The notes under the pieces: model-generated
Told to the model about the DNA's origin: nothing
What the model saw: only the letters and a program-made list of their open reading frames with translations
Database searches by the model: none
Assembly (NCBI RefSeq): GCF_001662875.1
Contig: NZ_JPVZ01000001.1
Span: forward strand, 372,001 to 436,000
Reading direction: 5' to 3'
Source: Thalassospira tepidiphila MCCC 1A03514
Lineage (GTDB): Bacteria > Pseudomonadota > Alphaproteobacteria > Rhodospirillales > Thalassospiraceae
Length of the DNA stretch: 64,000 bases
Shown here: piece by piece, positions 36,567 through 48,085 of the stretch
Layout of the letters: every line of letters begins with the position of its first letter
Position numbering within the stretch: the first letter of the stretch is position 1
Position numbers and translations under genes: made by a program

Positions 36567-37601
36567 TTACTGGCTGTGTTTGGCAATCGCCGCACGTGCA
36601 GCCGCAACAATGGCCGCACCATCAACACCCTTGTCATTCATTTCCGCGATCCAGCGATCAATCACTTCATCGGCCTTTGCGGCGAACTTTGCGGTCTCAT
36701 CGGCTGAAAGCGTCACCAACTCACCCGATTTGGCGAAAATCTCTTCACCGCGGGGTTCAATTGCGTCCCATGCCTCGCCAATTTCGCGCGCGATGTTATG
36801 GCCGGAGTTATCATCAATAACCTTTTTCAGATCATTTGGCAGGGCATCGTAACGATCCTTGTTCATCGCAAACATGAAGACCAGCGTGCCAAACCGGACA
36901 CCCTGATCACCCTCGATGGCATACTGGGTCATATCCGGGATCTTGAACGGAATGGCGACCTCGTGCGGGATCAACGCACCATCCACGACACCAAGCGACA
37001 AGGCCTGCGGCAAATCAGGAACCGGCATGCTGACCGGTTGTGCGCCCCAGCTTTCCAGCATCCAGGCGCCGGTGCGTGACGGCGCACGCAGTTTCATGCC
37101 TTCGACATCAGCAAGGCTTTCGATCTTTTTCTCGGTGGTGAAGATCGCCTGTCCGGTATGGACATGGATCAGCAACGGCTTGATATCGTCGAAGTCCTGC
37201 GACAGGTGCTCTTCATAGATATCCTGAATGGCCATGTTGGTGATGGCCGCACTGCCGGTATGAACAAATGGCAGCTCGAACACCTCACTGCGCGGATAGA
37301 CACCTGGCGTATAGCCAAGTGCACTCCACCCCAGATCCACCGCGCCATCGCGAATATGGCTGTAAAGCTCGGTCGGCTTGCCGCCCAGCGCCATCGCCGG
37401 ATAAATCTCGATCTTGATGCGACCGTCAGATTGTTCCTCGATCCGCTTGGCCCAGGGCTCAAGGAACTTGGCTTGTGCTGTTGCCTTCGGCCCCAGAACA
37501 TGTTCAAGCACAAAAGTGAATTCCGGTTCGGCCTGCGCGGAAAGCGCACTTGCCAAACAGCCAGCAGCAACTGCTGCCGATACAAACAGGCGTTTTAACA
37601 T
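36567..37601 (-). CDS. TRAP transporter solute-binding protein (DctP family)
   Basis: A 344-residue periplasmic protein with a Sec signal peptide (MLKRLFVSAAVAAGCLASALSAQA) and the DctP fold, including the conserved arginine region MKLRAPSRTGAWMLESWGAQPV. It would deliver an organic acid to a DctQM membrane pair, but no such genes are in this window, so it is an orphan here. It lies downstream of vanA on the same strand, which suggests an aromatic-acid ligand; this is inference. I chose ATG 37601, six bases after GAGG, over a TTG at 37607. Confidence 0.9.
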   Translation of the reverse strand: MLKRLFVSAAVAAGCLASALSAQAEPEFTFVLEHVLGPKATAQAKFLEPWAKRIEEQSDGRIKIEIYPAMALGGKPTELYSHIRDGAVDLGWSALGYTPGVYPRSEVFELPFVHTGSAAITNMAIQDIYEEHLSQDFDDIKPLLIHVHTGQAIFTTEKKIESLADVEGMKLRAPSRTGAWMLESWGAQPVSMPVPDLPQALSLGVVDGALIPHEVAIPFKIPDMTQYAIEGDQGVRFGTLVFMFAMNKDRYDALPNDLKKVIDDNSGHNIAREIGEAWDAIEPRGEEIFAKSGELVTLSADETAKFAAKADEVIDRWIAEMNDKGVDGAAIVAAARAAIAKHSQ

Positions 37602-37754
37602 TTTCAACCTCAGACGTTTTCCCTGAAAATGCGCTCAGCACCCCCCGCCCGCTTGGCACGGTTTTGGCGCGGTGTTTCACAGCACTGAGCGTCTCTCTCT
37701 TTTGGTAGCGTTCTTTGACCGGTTCGGATCCGGCTTTGTCTTTTTATGCGTTGG

Positions 37755-38771
37755 TTATTCCGCCGCAGCAGCAAGTGCCCGATCAATCAGACGGCGTGCA
37801 CGCACACCGCCCGCATCAATATTGAAGTTCAAAAGCTTGCGTTCCGGATGACGCAGCATATTGGCCTGCTGACCTTCAACCACTTCAAGATCCTCATAGA
37901 ACACCTTGGCCTGCGCATCTTTGATGTTTTGGGTCAGACCGTTATCATCAATGTCAAAGTTGCGCACCATGCCCCAGTAATAGCGGCATGTGGTTTCTGT
38001 TTCCGGCGTCATGCAGTTCACGACAATGCCGGTTACACCCTTGGATCGATCACCTTGCTGCGCGCCGGTCCCGGCAAGCGCAACGCCAACATCAATCATC
38101 ACATTCGATGGCAGGGTAAAGGTACAAATCTGCCAGCGATCGCAGACTTCCTTGGATTTCAGGTTATTGGCCCAGAACGGCGGCGGCACGATGTTTTCCA
38201 TCCAGCGTTCAACCGTGACGCTTTCGTCATCGGATCGCGTCTGGGGCAGACTTTCGGTGATCTCAAGCTGACCGATGCTGGATGGATGCACATAAGTCTC
38301 GTGGCTCAGATCCATCAGGTTATCGACCAAAAGCTCATACCCGCATTTCACATCATAGGTACCGCCGTCAAAGACCCAGCCTTCTTCGGACGCATGCGGG
38401 ATTTCCGGCACCAGTGCCTCGTGAGCCTTTTCCTTATCGCCGATCCAGACCCAGACAAAGCGGTCCTTCTCGACCACCGGGTAGGCGCGCACACAGGCCT
38501 CGGGGTGGATGCTTTGCTGGTTGGGCATATGCACGCATGCGCCATCACCATCAAATTCCAGCCCGTGATAGCCACACACAAGACGATCGCCTTCGACATA
38601 ACCCTGGCTCAGCGGCAGAAGGCGATGCGGGCAGCTGTCTTCAAGCGCGACCAGTGACCGGTCGGCACGGCGATACAAAACGACATTTTCATTGCAGATC
38701 GTGCGCGCGACAGGGGTGCGACCAATTTCGCCGTCCCAGCCTGCGACGTACCAGAAGTTACGCAGGAACAT
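37755..38771 (-). CDS. vanA: Vanillate O-demethylase oxygenase subunit VanA (Rieske)
   Basis: A 338-residue Rieske non-haem iron oxygenase. The [2Fe-2S] ligands are C47, H49, C66 and H69, and the mononuclear iron region reads DNLMDLSHETYVH. It converts vanillate to protocatechuate and formaldehyde with electrons from VanB. The start at ATG 38771 has GGGAGAG upstream; an in-frame start at 38801 lacks one. The identity is supported by the VanR gene and operator next to it and by vanB just beyond. Confidence 0.9.
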   Translation of the reverse strand: MFLRNFWYVAGWDGEIGRTPVARTICNENVVLYRRADRSLVALEDSCPHRLLPLSQGYVEGDRLVCGYHGLEFDGDGACVHMPNQQSIHPEACVRAYPVVEKDRFVWVWIGDKEKAHEALVPEIPHASEEGWVFDGGTYDVKCGYELLVDNLMDLSHETYVHPSSIGQLEITESLPQTRSDDESVTVERWMENIVPPPFWANNLKSKEVCDRWQICTFTLPSNVMIDVGVALAGTGAQQGDRSKGVTGIVVNCMTPETETTCRYYWGMVRNFDIDDNGLTQNIKDAQAKVFYEDLEVVEGQQANMLRHPERKLLNFNIDAGGVRARRLIDRALAAAAE

Positions 38772-38861
38772 GTTTCTCTCCCTTGGCGCAAGGCCAATCA
38801 AGGTTGCTTGCAGGTGGAATTTTTACCACCAAGATTTCTTGTTATGCTTCTAAGCGTAATC

Positions 38862-38877
38862 AAATTGGATCCAATTT
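38862..38877. promoter_or_regulatory. VanR operator between vanA and vanR
   Basis: AAATTGGATCCAATTT is a perfect 16-bp palindrome containing ATTGGATCCAAT, the operator known for VanR of Caulobacter. It sits in the divergent region, so it should control vanA and vanR itself. Confidence 0.88.
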
Positions 38878-38946
38878 GGCAAGATGCTTTTTAAACAATT
38901 CGATCTGAACTATGATCGCCCGGCAGCCACAAAAACGGAAACCGGC

Positions 38947-39669
38947 ATGAGCAAACACGGCCAGCGCGTCCTGATCACCTTGCGGAAAATGATCGCCAAC
39001 GGGGAACTTCCACCGGGCGAAAGGGTTGCAGAAATCCCGATTGCTGAACGGCTTGGCGTATCGCGCACGCCGGTCCGGATTGCCTTTCGGACACTCGAAC
39101 AGGAAGGCCTGCTGCGCAAAGGGGATCGTCGCGGATACACCGTGCGCGCCATCACCCCGACCGAAATTGCTGATGCCATCGAAGTGCGCGGCGTGCTCGA
39201 AGGACTTGCCGCCCGCCTTGCCAGTGAACGCGGCATTTCCCTTCCGGCGCGCAGCCACCTGATTGAATGCCTGTCGACGGGTGACGCCTTGTTTTCCAAG
39301 GGCTTCCTGACCGATGAAGACATGGAAATCTATCACGATTTCAACATGCGCTTTCACAACACCATCATCGAGGCCAGTCGCAACATCGCCATCGAAGATG
39401 CGCTGTCGCGCAATGATCACCTGCCATTTGCATCCGTGTCTTCCATCGCCTTTAACCGCGATGACATGACCGGCGAATTCCGCCGATTCAATTTCAGTCA
39501 TATGCAACATCACATCATTTTTGACGCCATCGACAACGGCCAGGGGGCGCGCGCCGAAGCCCTGATGCGTGAACATGCCAATGCGGCACTGCGCTATACG
39601 CAAATCCTTGGTCCGACACAGGATATGCCCGACAACTTCACCGTCATCGAACGCGAAGATACCGCATAA
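38947..39669 (+). CDS. vanR: GntR-family vanillate-responsive repressor VanR
   Basis: About 240 residues. The N-terminal winged helix (GQRVLITLRKMIANGELPPGERVAEIPIAERLGVSRTPVR) and FadR-type helical effector domain strongly resemble Caulobacter VanR. The frame opens at ATG 38884, but that leaves only six bases after the operator and no ribosome site; ATG 38947, just before GQRV and behind CGGAAACC, matches the known N-terminus. It should release its operators when vanillate binds. Confidence 0.9.
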   Translation: MSKHGQRVLITLRKMIANGELPPGERVAEIPIAERLGVSRTPVRIAFRTLEQEGLLRKGDRRGYTVRAITPTEIADAIEVRGVLEGLAARLASERGISLPARSHLIECLSTGDALFSKGFLTDEDMEIYHDFNMRFHNTIIEASRNIAIEDALSRNDHLPFASVSSIAFNRDDMTGEFRRFNFSHMQHHIIFDAIDNGQGARAEALMREHANAALRYTQILGPTQDMPDNFTVIEREDTA

Positions 39670-39703
39670 TCTACCCTGCCTCGCATTTTCCGACCTATCA
39701 GGT

Positions 39704-39743
39704 TTGACAAAATTGGATCCAATTGATCTAATCTGGATCCAGT
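39704..39743 (+). promoter_or_regulatory. vanB promoter with two VanR operators
   Basis: TTGACA (39704-39709) and TCTAAT (39727-39732) are spaced exactly 17 bp. AATTGGATCCAATT (39711-39724) fills the spacer and a second, imperfect CTGGATCCAG (39733-39742) covers the start site, 20 bp on. Both would block RNA polymerase directly. Confidence 0.85.
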
Positions 39744-39801
39744 CAAGCCCACAGACAAACACACCCGGAGCAAATCCGGGGGCCTGGGAAGGAAAATCGC
39801 C

Positions 39802-40767
39802 ATGCCTGAAGTTACCGTTCAACAGGTCCATGACCTGACCGACCGCATACGCGGTTTTGATCTTGTTGCCACAAATGGTACAAGCCTGCCGCCCGCCGAA
39901 CCGGGCGCGCATATCAAACTCACCGTCACCGACACAGCCGGCCAGTCTGTTAAACGGTCCTATTCGATCATCAATCCGGGGGAGCCTGATCTCTACCGGA
40001 TCGCGGTGCTGCGCGAAGAAGGCGGCGAAGGCGGGTCCATGTATATGCATCAAAAGGTCAAAACCGGTGATGTCCTTGAAATCGACCTGCCGCAAAATGA
40101 CTTCCCGCTTGTTGAAAGTGCGGCCAAAACCATCCTGATTGCCGGCGGCATTGGCATCACCCCGATCCTTGCCATGGCGACCGCGCTCCAACAGGCCGGC
40201 AAGGATTTCGTCCTGCATTATGCCAGCCGCAACCACACCGACATGGCCCTGATGACAGAGGTGCTTGATGCCGCCAACGGGCGATGCGCGCTTTATTTCG
40301 ACGGCGGCGACACATCACGCAGCATGCCCCTTTCTAGCATCCTTGGCACGGCAGAAGCCGGCAAACACGTTTATGTCTGCGGCCCGGGCGGCCTGATTGA
40401 TGCCGTGCTTGATACCGCGCGCCGCAATCGCTGGGCGTCGGAGAATGTGCATTATGAACGCTTCACCACGCCTGCCGCCCAGCTTGATGACACCAGTTTC
40501 GAAGTTCATCTGGCGCAAAGCGGCCAGACCTTCGAAGTGCCGGTTGGAAAATCTGTTCTGGATGTCCTGATCGACGAGGGCATTGACCCGCTTTACGACT
40601 GCAAAAAGGGCAATTGCGGGATCTGCACATCGGTTGTGATTTCCCATGATGGCGATCTGTCGCATCGCGACGCCTATCTTAGCGACAGCCAAAAAGCCCA
40701 AAACGATCAGATGTGCATTTGCGTCTCCCGCATGCAAAGCAGCGGTCGCCTGACGCTGGATCTCTAG
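39802..40767 (+). CDS. vanB: Vanillate O-demethylase reductase subunit VanB
   Basis: A 321-residue phthalate-dioxygenase-reductase type protein: FMN-binding domain with RSYSI, NAD-binding domain (IAGGIGITPILAM, YVCGPGGLIDAV), and a C-terminal plant-type ferredoxin with CKKGNCGIC plus a distal cysteine (MCICVSRM). It moves electrons from NADH to VanA. vanA and vanB are split around vanR here rather than adjacent as vanAB. Confidence 0.92.
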   Translation: MPEVTVQQVHDLTDRIRGFDLVATNGTSLPPAEPGAHIKLTVTDTAGQSVKRSYSIINPGEPDLYRIAVLREEGGEGGSMYMHQKVKTGDVLEIDLPQNDFPLVESAAKTILIAGGIGITPILAMATALQQAGKDFVLHYASRNHTDMALMTEVLDAANGRCALYFDGGDTSRSMPLSSILGTAEAGKHVYVCGPGGLIDAVLDTARRNRWASENVHYERFTTPAAQLDDTSFEVHLAQSGQTFEVPVGKSVLDVLIDEGIDPLYDCKKGNCGICTSVVISHDGDLSHRDAYLSDSQKAQNDQMCICVSRMQSSGRLTLDL

Positions 40768-40773
40768 ACAAAA

Positions 40774-40798
40774 ACGGCCCGGAAGTTCCGGGCCGCTT
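40774..40798. terminator. Terminator between vanB and the amidase
   Basis: CGGCCCGGAA and TTCCGGGCCG form a stem with a very short loop between two convergent genes. Confidence 0.75.
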
Positions 40799-40817
40799 TC
40801 TTGTTCAGTTATCTTCT

Positions 40818-42092
40818 TCAGGCAAACAGCGGATCAATCAACCGGGCAGCGCTCAGGATCGCCTGATCATGCCCATGGGGTGCCCCGATCATAAGGGCGG
40901 CTGGTGCAACTTCGCCTTTGATCTGAACCGGCATCGACATCGCACAGGCATCAACCAGGTTCAGATAGCCGGTATTACGCAGCATCAGCGCATTCAGGTT
41001 GTCAAAGTCGGCTTCGACCTCGGCAATCTTGGGTGCCATGCGCGGCAAGGTCGGCGCGACCATGACGTCAACATCCGCCATCGCCGCCCCGAACATCGAT
41101 ACGATATCGGTCCGCTTGGCATAGGCGTCGATCACCTCATAACTTGATAGCGTATCGGCAAACTTCATCCGCGACAAAACGCGCGGATCGCCGACGGTTT
41201 CAAGCTTTGCGAAATCCTTGGCATAGATCCGGTGCGCTTCAAACGACACCAGCATTTTATTGAGGATCGCGTTCTGGGCGATGAAAGCAAAATCAATCTC
41301 GATCAGTTCATGCCCGGCCTCTTTCAGCTTTGCACAAATCATTGCAAAGTCTGCCTTCACCCGGCCATCGAGCCCATCAACAAACGCATTTATCGGCACG
41401 CCAATGCGAAGCGATTTTGCCGCGTCTTCCGGCGGTGTAACTGAGATGTCTGTCAGGACTTCAAACGCACGAATAGCGGTTTCAAGATCGCCTGCCAACG
41501 GTCCCGGCGTGTCAAAGCTTTTGGCCAACGGATGAATGCCCGCCCCCGGCACCGAAAGGCGGCTTGGCTTGATGCCATAAAGCCCGTTGATCGCCGATGG
41601 AATTCGGATCGATCCGCCCGTATCCGTGCCAAGCGCCAGATCAACAATCCCGTGCGCCACGGTCAAACCACCGCCCGAGGTTGAACCACCCGGAATGCCC
41701 TCGGCATCAAAGATATTGCCCGGCGTACCGTAATGCGGATTAAGCCCGACACCTGAATAGGCAAATTCGCTCAGCGTCGTTCGCCCAAACGGAATGGCCC
41801 CTGCGGCCTTGATGCGACGCACGCATTCGCTGTCGGCCTCGGCCGGTGCGCGCCCCTTCAAAAGTTCGGATGCCGCCGTGGTGGCAATGCCCGCCTCGTC
41901 ATACAGATCCTTGACCGATACCAGCATCCCGGCAAGCGGAGCACCCGGATTTTGCGCGCAATAATTCTCCGCCTCGGCAGCAGCCTTTAAAATCCGCTCA
42001 GAATCAAACTCGGTAAAGATCTTGTCCTTAAGCTCGCCAAGTTGATTGACCTTGTCGATTGCTTGTCTGGCCTTGTCGATCATTGCACCCAT
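40818..42092 (-). CDS. Amidase signature family protein
   Basis: A 424-residue amidase. The Ser-cisSer-Lys triad is visible: lysine in VSVKDLYD, the glycine/serine signature GGSTSGGG, and the nucleophile region LGTDTGGSIRIPS. These enzymes cleave amide bonds; the substrate cannot be read from sequence. It is not GatA, as no gatB/gatC adjoins and the length is short. A second ATG nine bases downstream (42083) is possible. It is convergent with vanB. Confidence 0.88.
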   Translation of the reverse strand: MGAMIDKARQAIDKVNQLGELKDKIFTEFDSERILKAAAEAENYCAQNPGAPLAGMLVSVKDLYDEAGIATTAASELLKGRAPAEADSECVRRIKAAGAIPFGRTTLSEFAYSGVGLNPHYGTPGNIFDAEGIPGGSTSGGGLTVAHGIVDLALGTDTGGSIRIPSAINGLYGIKPSRLSVPGAGIHPLAKSFDTPGPLAGDLETAIRAFEVLTDISVTPPEDAAKSLRIGVPINAFVDGLDGRVKADFAMICAKLKEAGHELIEIDFAFIAQNAILNKMLVSFEAHRIYAKDFAKLETVGDPRVLSRMKFADTLSSYEVIDAYAKRTDIVSMFGAAMADVDVMVAPTLPRMAPKIAEVEADFDNLNALMLRNTGYLNLVDACAMSMPVQIKGEVAPAALMIGAPHGHDQAILSAARLIDPLFA

Positions 42093-42338
42093 CTGGCACC
42101 CCGATTTGTTGTTTTGTCGCGATCCGACGGCCCCATTCGATCCGCCCCGCGCATTTGTGTTTCACTGTCATAGGATGGCACCCGTGCCTGATCAAGGATC
42201 AGATCGGCAATTTCGCCCGTACAAAACGGGTAGTAACCGGAAATGATCGGGGGTTTCACCCGCTGATCACCGAGCCGTGACTTGCCCAAAGCCGGTTTTC
42301 AAAGGACATTTAGAAAACCCGCGCAATTGGAGGACGAC

Positions 42339-43307
42339 ATGCTGATACGCCGCAAAAAGGGTTGGGAAATTCCCGAACGAGACGCAACGCCGGAATCGAT
42401 CTATAAAAACCGCCGTCAATTCCTTAAGGGGATCGCCGCCGGATCGATCGGCGCGACAGCATCAAGCCTCCCGCTGGGCTCTGCATTGGCCCAGGGGTCG
42501 GGATCAACTGCCGATCTTTATCCGGTGGATCGCAACCCGGCCTACACGGTCGAACGCGAAATGACCGAAAAGTCCAAGGCGCTGACCTATAACAACTTCT
42601 ATGAGTTCGGATCGCACAAATCGATCTCGCAGGCAGCTCAGGCCATGCGTATCCGTCCTTGGACCGTGGTCATCGACGGGTTGGTTGAAAAACCGATCGA
42701 AATTGATTTCGAAGAACTTGTGCGCAAGATGCCGCTTGAAGAGCGCGTCTATCGCTTCCGCTGTGTTGAAGCCTGGGCGATGACCGTGCCCTGGTCCGGT
42801 TTCCCGATGAAGGCACTGGTTGATTTCGCCAAGCCCCTGTCGGGTGCGAAATATGTCGAAATGGAAACTGCCAGCCAAAAGGACACCATGCCCGGCCTGC
42901 GGCAGTTCTGGTATCCGTGGCCCTATATCGAAGGCCTTACGATGGCCGAGGCCACCAATGAACTCACCATGATCGCCACGGGCATTTACGGCGAAGAACT
43001 GCCCAAACAAAACGGCGCACCGTTGCGTTTGGTCACACCGTGGAAATACGGTTTTAAAAACATCAAATCGATCGTGCGCTTCACCTTCACGGACACGCGC
43101 CCGAAAAGCTTCTGGGAAGACATCAACGCCGATGAGTATGGCTTCTGGGCCAACGTCAACCCGGAAGTCCCGCATCCGCGCTGGTCGCAAGCCTATGAAC
43201 GTCTTCTGAATAACGGCGAAAGCGTCCCCACCCGGATCTATAACGGCTATGGCGATTATGTTGCCGATATCTACAAGGGCATGGAAAACGAACGGCTGTT
43301 TATGTAA
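42339..43307 (+). CDS. msrP: Protein-methionine-sulfoxide reductase catalytic subunit MsrP
   Basis: A 322-residue periplasmic molybdoenzyme (formerly YedY). A twin-arginine signal (RRQFLKG at about residue 25) and cleavage near ALAQ are clear. The Mo-pterin cysteine lies in YRFRCVEAW. It repairs oxidised methionine in envelope proteins. GGAGG precedes ATG 42339. The usual membrane partner MsrQ is not adjacent in this window. Upstream bases 42093-42338 hold no gene. Confidence 0.95.
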   Translation: MLIRRKKGWEIPERDATPESIYKNRRQFLKGIAAGSIGATASSLPLGSALAQGSGSTADLYPVDRNPAYTVEREMTEKSKALTYNNFYEFGSHKSISQAAQAMRIRPWTVVIDGLVEKPIEIDFEELVRKMPLEERVYRFRCVEAWAMTVPWSGFPMKALVDFAKPLSGAKYVEMETASQKDTMPGLRQFWYPWPYIEGLTMAEATNELTMIATGIYGEELPKQNGAPLRLVTPWKYGFKNIKSIVRFTFTDTRPKSFWEDINADEYGFWANVNPEVPHPRWSQAYERLLNNGESVPTRIYNGYGDYVADIYKGMENERLFM

Positions 43308-43333
43308 CCCGCACGACCGTAGCGCCCACACGC

Positions 43334-43366
43334 AAAAGCCGGTGTTTTACGACACCGGCTTTTTTC
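43334..43366 (+). terminator. Terminator of msrP
   Basis: AAAAGCCGGTGT and ACACCGGCTTTT form a 12-bp stem followed by T. Confidence 0.9.
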
Positions 43367-43393
43367 TTGGCGTTCTCTTGGTCATCGGACGCG

Positions 43394-44164
43394 TTACGAA
43401 TCCGTATTGGCGTACCGGCCATAAATTTCTTCAAAGGTGCCGTCCTGGCGCATATCGATCAGGTGTTTTTCAAGCACGGTAAAGCTGCCATCAGTGAAAA
43501 AGTCCGACTGGCGCGATAGTGCAATGAAGGATGGCTTTCCCTGTAACAACAAATCAGATCGCTTGATCCGAAACGGCCCGAACTTGCGGATATGGGCAAC
43601 GGCAAGAAGCTCCGGCGCAATCAGTGCATCAATCCGCCCAAGATCAAGCATCCGAAACAATGTTTCGTAATCCGCCGCTTCGACAAACCGGATATAGGGC
43701 GCCTCACTAAACTGCCAGCCATAACTGGCCCCGCGCAGCACTCCGGTCAGTTTGTGTTCAAGATCCTCGATCTCGATCACATTGGCATCCAGTGCGCCGG
43801 TATAAATCACCTTCGGCTCGCTCGGCAGGGCTGCTCCGAAATAATACATGTATTGTTGGCGATCATCGGTGCGATTGGGACCAAGCATTAGGTCCGCCTG
43901 CCCGCTCTCCATCAGGTGCAAGGCACGTTTGAACGGCACCACCTGAAACACAAGATCAATCCCCGCACGTCGCGCAGCTTCGCCCACGACATCGACATAG
44001 ATGCCGCTATAGACCGGCTCATCGGTTGTTTCGGTCACAATACGATAAGGCGGGGCATCATTGATCGCGACGATCAATGTACGTGCGGCAACCTCGTTGC
44101 CAAACCAGCCTGCCCCAAGCAGGAACGCCGTGAAGACCAAACTCCAGGCTTTCAAACGCCACAT
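43394..44164 (-). CDS. Periplasmic solute-binding protein, family 3-like
   Basis: A 256-residue exported protein with a signal peptide (cleavage near VAARTL) and the amino-acid-binding protein fold (IVAINDAPPYRI..., ESGQADLMLGPNRTDDR, LDLGRIDALIAPE). No permease or ATPase genes flank it, so it may serve sensing or an unlinked transporter. ATG 44164 has GGAGAAGG upstream. Confidence 0.82.
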   Translation of the reverse strand: MWRLKAWSLVFTAFLLGAGWFGNEVAARTLIVAINDAPPYRIVTETTDEPVYSGIYVDVVGEAARRAGIDLVFQVVPFKRALHLMESGQADLMLGPNRTDDRQQYMYYFGAALPSEPKVIYTGALDANVIEIEDLEHKLTGVLRGASYGWQFSEAPYIRFVEAADYETLFRMLDLGRIDALIAPELLAVAHIRKFGPFRIKRSDLLLQGKPSFIALSRQSDFFTDGSFTVLEKHLIDMRQDGTFEEIYGRYANTDS

Positions 44165-44276
44165 CAAGCCTTCTCCATAGCGATCACACAGCGATCTGTG
44201 TTGCTGTTGTTATATGTGATCACGACAAATATTCTCAACGGCGAATGCAACCTGTATTTGTAATTTTCTAAATATC

Positions 44277-46412
44277 CTAAGCCCCTTTTCTACGGCGCCC
44301 TTTGTATTTCGGTTTATTGGCCGATTTTGACCCGGGGCCAACAGTGCCAATCGTGCGCGCCATCGGTCCGGCCTCCGCCAGACCCAGTTCCTGATCCTCA
44401 AGACGTTTGATCTCGTCACGCAGACGGGCTGCTTCCTCGAACTCAAGGTTCCCGGCGGCATCGCGCATGCGTTTTTCAAGGTCTTCGATGTGCGCACGCA
44501 GGTTATGGCCGACCATGATGTCGCCCGACACCCCGGTATCAACCGTGACGTAATCCTGTTCGGCGACACTTTCGAGGACGTCGTTAATTCGCGACCGCAC
44601 GGTTTCCGGCGTAATGCCATGTTCCGCGTTATAGGCCATCTGCTTTTCACGTCGGCGGTTGGTTTCGCCAATCGCGTATTCAAGGCTGTCGGTCATTTTG
44701 TCGGCATAAAGCAGCACGCGACCTTCAACGTTACGCGCCGCACGGCCAATCGTCTGCACAAGTGATGTCTTGGAGCGCAGGAAACCCTCCTTATCCGCAT
44801 CCAAAATCGCGACAAGCGCACATTCCGGAATATCAAGCCCCTCGCGCAGAAGGTTAATCCCCACCAAAACGTCAAATACGCCAAGCCGCAAATCACGGAT
44901 GATCTCGATGCGTTCCAGCGTATCAATGTCCGAATGCAGATAACGTACACGTACGCCATGCTCATGCAGATATTCGGTCAAATCCTCTGCCATGCGCTTG
45001 GTCAGGGTGGTGACCAGAACACGCTGCCCCTTGGCGGCACATGCCTTGGCCTCGCCCAGCAGATCATCAACCTGGGTTTCAACCGGGCGCACGATACAGA
45101 CCGGATCAATCAGCCCCGTCGGGCGAATAACCTGTTCGGCAAACACACCACCCGTGCGTTCCATTTCCCAGTTGCCCGGGGTCGCGGAAACAAACACGCT
45201 TTGCGGGCGCATTGCTTCCCATTCCTCGAATTTCAGCGGCCGGTTATCAACGCAACTGGGCAGGCGGAAGCCATGCTCGGCCAGGGTAAATTTGCGATTA
45301 TAGTCCCCGCGATACATGCCGCCAATCTGCGGCACAGCCACGTGGCTTTCATCGACAAACAGCAATGCGTTTTCCGGCAAATATTCAAACAGGGTCGGCG
45401 GCGGCTCCCCCGGATTACGGCCCGAAAGCCACCGGGAATAGTTTTCAATGCCTTTGCAGTGACCGACCGTTTCCATCATTTCCAGATCAAAGGTCGTGCG
45501 TTGTTCGATCCGCTCGGCCGCCAGCAACTTGCCCTCGGCCTGGAACTGCGCCAGACGATCTTTAAGCTCCTGCTTGATACCGGCCATCGCCTGTACCAGC
45601 GTCGGGCGCGGGGTGACGTGGTGCGAATTTGCATAAACCGTGACCGAGTCCATGCTGGCAAACTTGTGCCCGGTCAGCGGATCAAATTCCGCCAGCTCCT
45701 CGACCTCGTCACCAAACATCGAAACGCGCCATGCCCGGTCCTCGGCGTGGGCCGGGAAGATTTCCAAAACATCGCCGCGCACCCGGAACGTCCCGCGCGA
45801 AAAGGCCGCGTCATTGCGGGTATATTGCAACTCGACCAGGCGCTTCATAATGTCGTTACGATCAACCTCGTCCCCGACCGAAATGCGCTGGGTCATCTCA
45901 AGATAGGTTTCCACCGCCCCGATACCGTAAATGCACGACACCGATGCCACGATGATACAGTCGTTGCGCTCAAGGATCGCACGCGTTGCGGCATGGCGCA
46001 TCCGGTCGATCTGTTCGTTGATCGAGCTGTCTTTTTCGATATAGGTATCAGATCTCGGGATATAGGCTTCGGGTTGGTAATAGTCGTAATAGGAAACAAA
46101 ATACTCGACCGCATTATCCGGAAAAAAATACTTCATCTCAGCATAAAGCTGGGCGGCCAGCGTTTTGTTGGGCGCCAGAACAAGTGCGGGGCGCTGCGTC
46201 TTGGCGATGATGTTTGCCATCGTAAACGTTTTGCCCGACCCGGTCACGCCAAGCAGAACCTGATCGCGCTCGCCCTCATCAATACCGGCCATCAGCTCGG
46301 CAATTGCTTGCGGCTGATCACCGGCGGGCTCGTATTCGGTCACCAGTTTGAATTCCCGTGATCCTTCGACAGGCGGGCGACGTTTGGTCAAAAATTCCGG
46401 TAGCGCATTCAT
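44277..46412 (-). CDS. uvrB: Excinuclease ABC subunit UvrB
   Basis: A 711-residue nucleotide-excision repair helicase-like protein. Walker [13 protein letters not shown], the beta-hairpin region with [12 protein letters not shown], the DESHV box, and the C-terminal UvrC-binding coiled coil ([31 protein letters not shown]) are in order. It loads onto damaged DNA with UvrA and recruits UvrC. I saw no convincing GTTC-N7-GTTC SOS box directly before it. Confidence 0.98.
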   Translation of the reverse strand: MNALPEFLTKRRPPVEGSREFKLVTEYEPAGDQPQAIAELMAGIDEGERDQVLLGVTGSGKTFTMANIIAKTQRPALVLAPNKTLAAQLYAEMKYFFPDNAVEYFVSYYDYYQPEAYIPRSDTYIEKDSSINEQIDRMRHAATRAILERNDCIIVASVSCIYGIGAVETYLEMTQRISVGDEVDRNDIMKRLVELQYTRNDAAFSRGTFRVRGDVLEIFPAHAEDRAWRVSMFGDEVEELAEFDPLTGHKFASMDSVTVYANSHHVTPRPTLVQAMAGIKQELKDRLAQFQAEGKLLAAERIEQRTTFDLEMMETVGHCKGIENYSRWLSGRNPGEPPPTLFEYLPENALLFVDESHVAVPQIGGMYRGDYNRKFTLAEHGFRLPSCVDNRPLKFEEWEAMRPQSVFVSATPGNWEMERTGGVFAEQVIRPTGLIDPVCIVRPVETQVDDLLGEAKACAAKGQRVLVTTLTKRMAEDLTEYLHEHGVRVRYLHSDIDTLERIEIIRDLRLGVFDVLVGINLLREGLDIPECALVAILDADKEGFLRSKTSLVQTIGRAARNVEGRVLLYADKMTDSLEYAIGETNRRREKQMAYNAEHGITPETVRSRINDVLESVAEQDYVTVDTGVSGDIMVGHNLRAHIEDLEKRMRDAAGNLEFEEAARLRDEIKRLEDQELGLAEAGPMARTIGTVGPGSKSANKPKYKGRRRKGA

Positions 46413-47931
<1,519 letters not shown>

Positions 47932-47969
47932 GGTCTGCTGTCCCGATCTTCGGGATTAAATCGTATCAA

Positions 47970-48004
47970 ACAGGGTCCGGCACTTGCCGGGCCCTGTTTT
48001 TTTG
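47970..48004 (+). terminator. Terminator of aatA
   Basis: CAGGGTCCGGCA and GCCGGGCCCTG form a long stem followed by seven T. Confidence 0.88.
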
Positions 48005-48085
48005 TCCATGATTACAATTAAACAATTGCGCACCGAATTACCGATAAATCACCCGAACAACGCCCCAACAAAGATTGCCCCTCAC

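Noticed and set aside
38860-40236. A 458-codon minus-strand frame opposite vanR and vanB
   Set aside because: It runs through two well-supported genes and the VanR operators; composition is that of an antisense shadow.
44934-46361. A 475-codon plus-strand frame opposite uvrB
   Set aside because: Antisense shadow of uvrB, no start signals.
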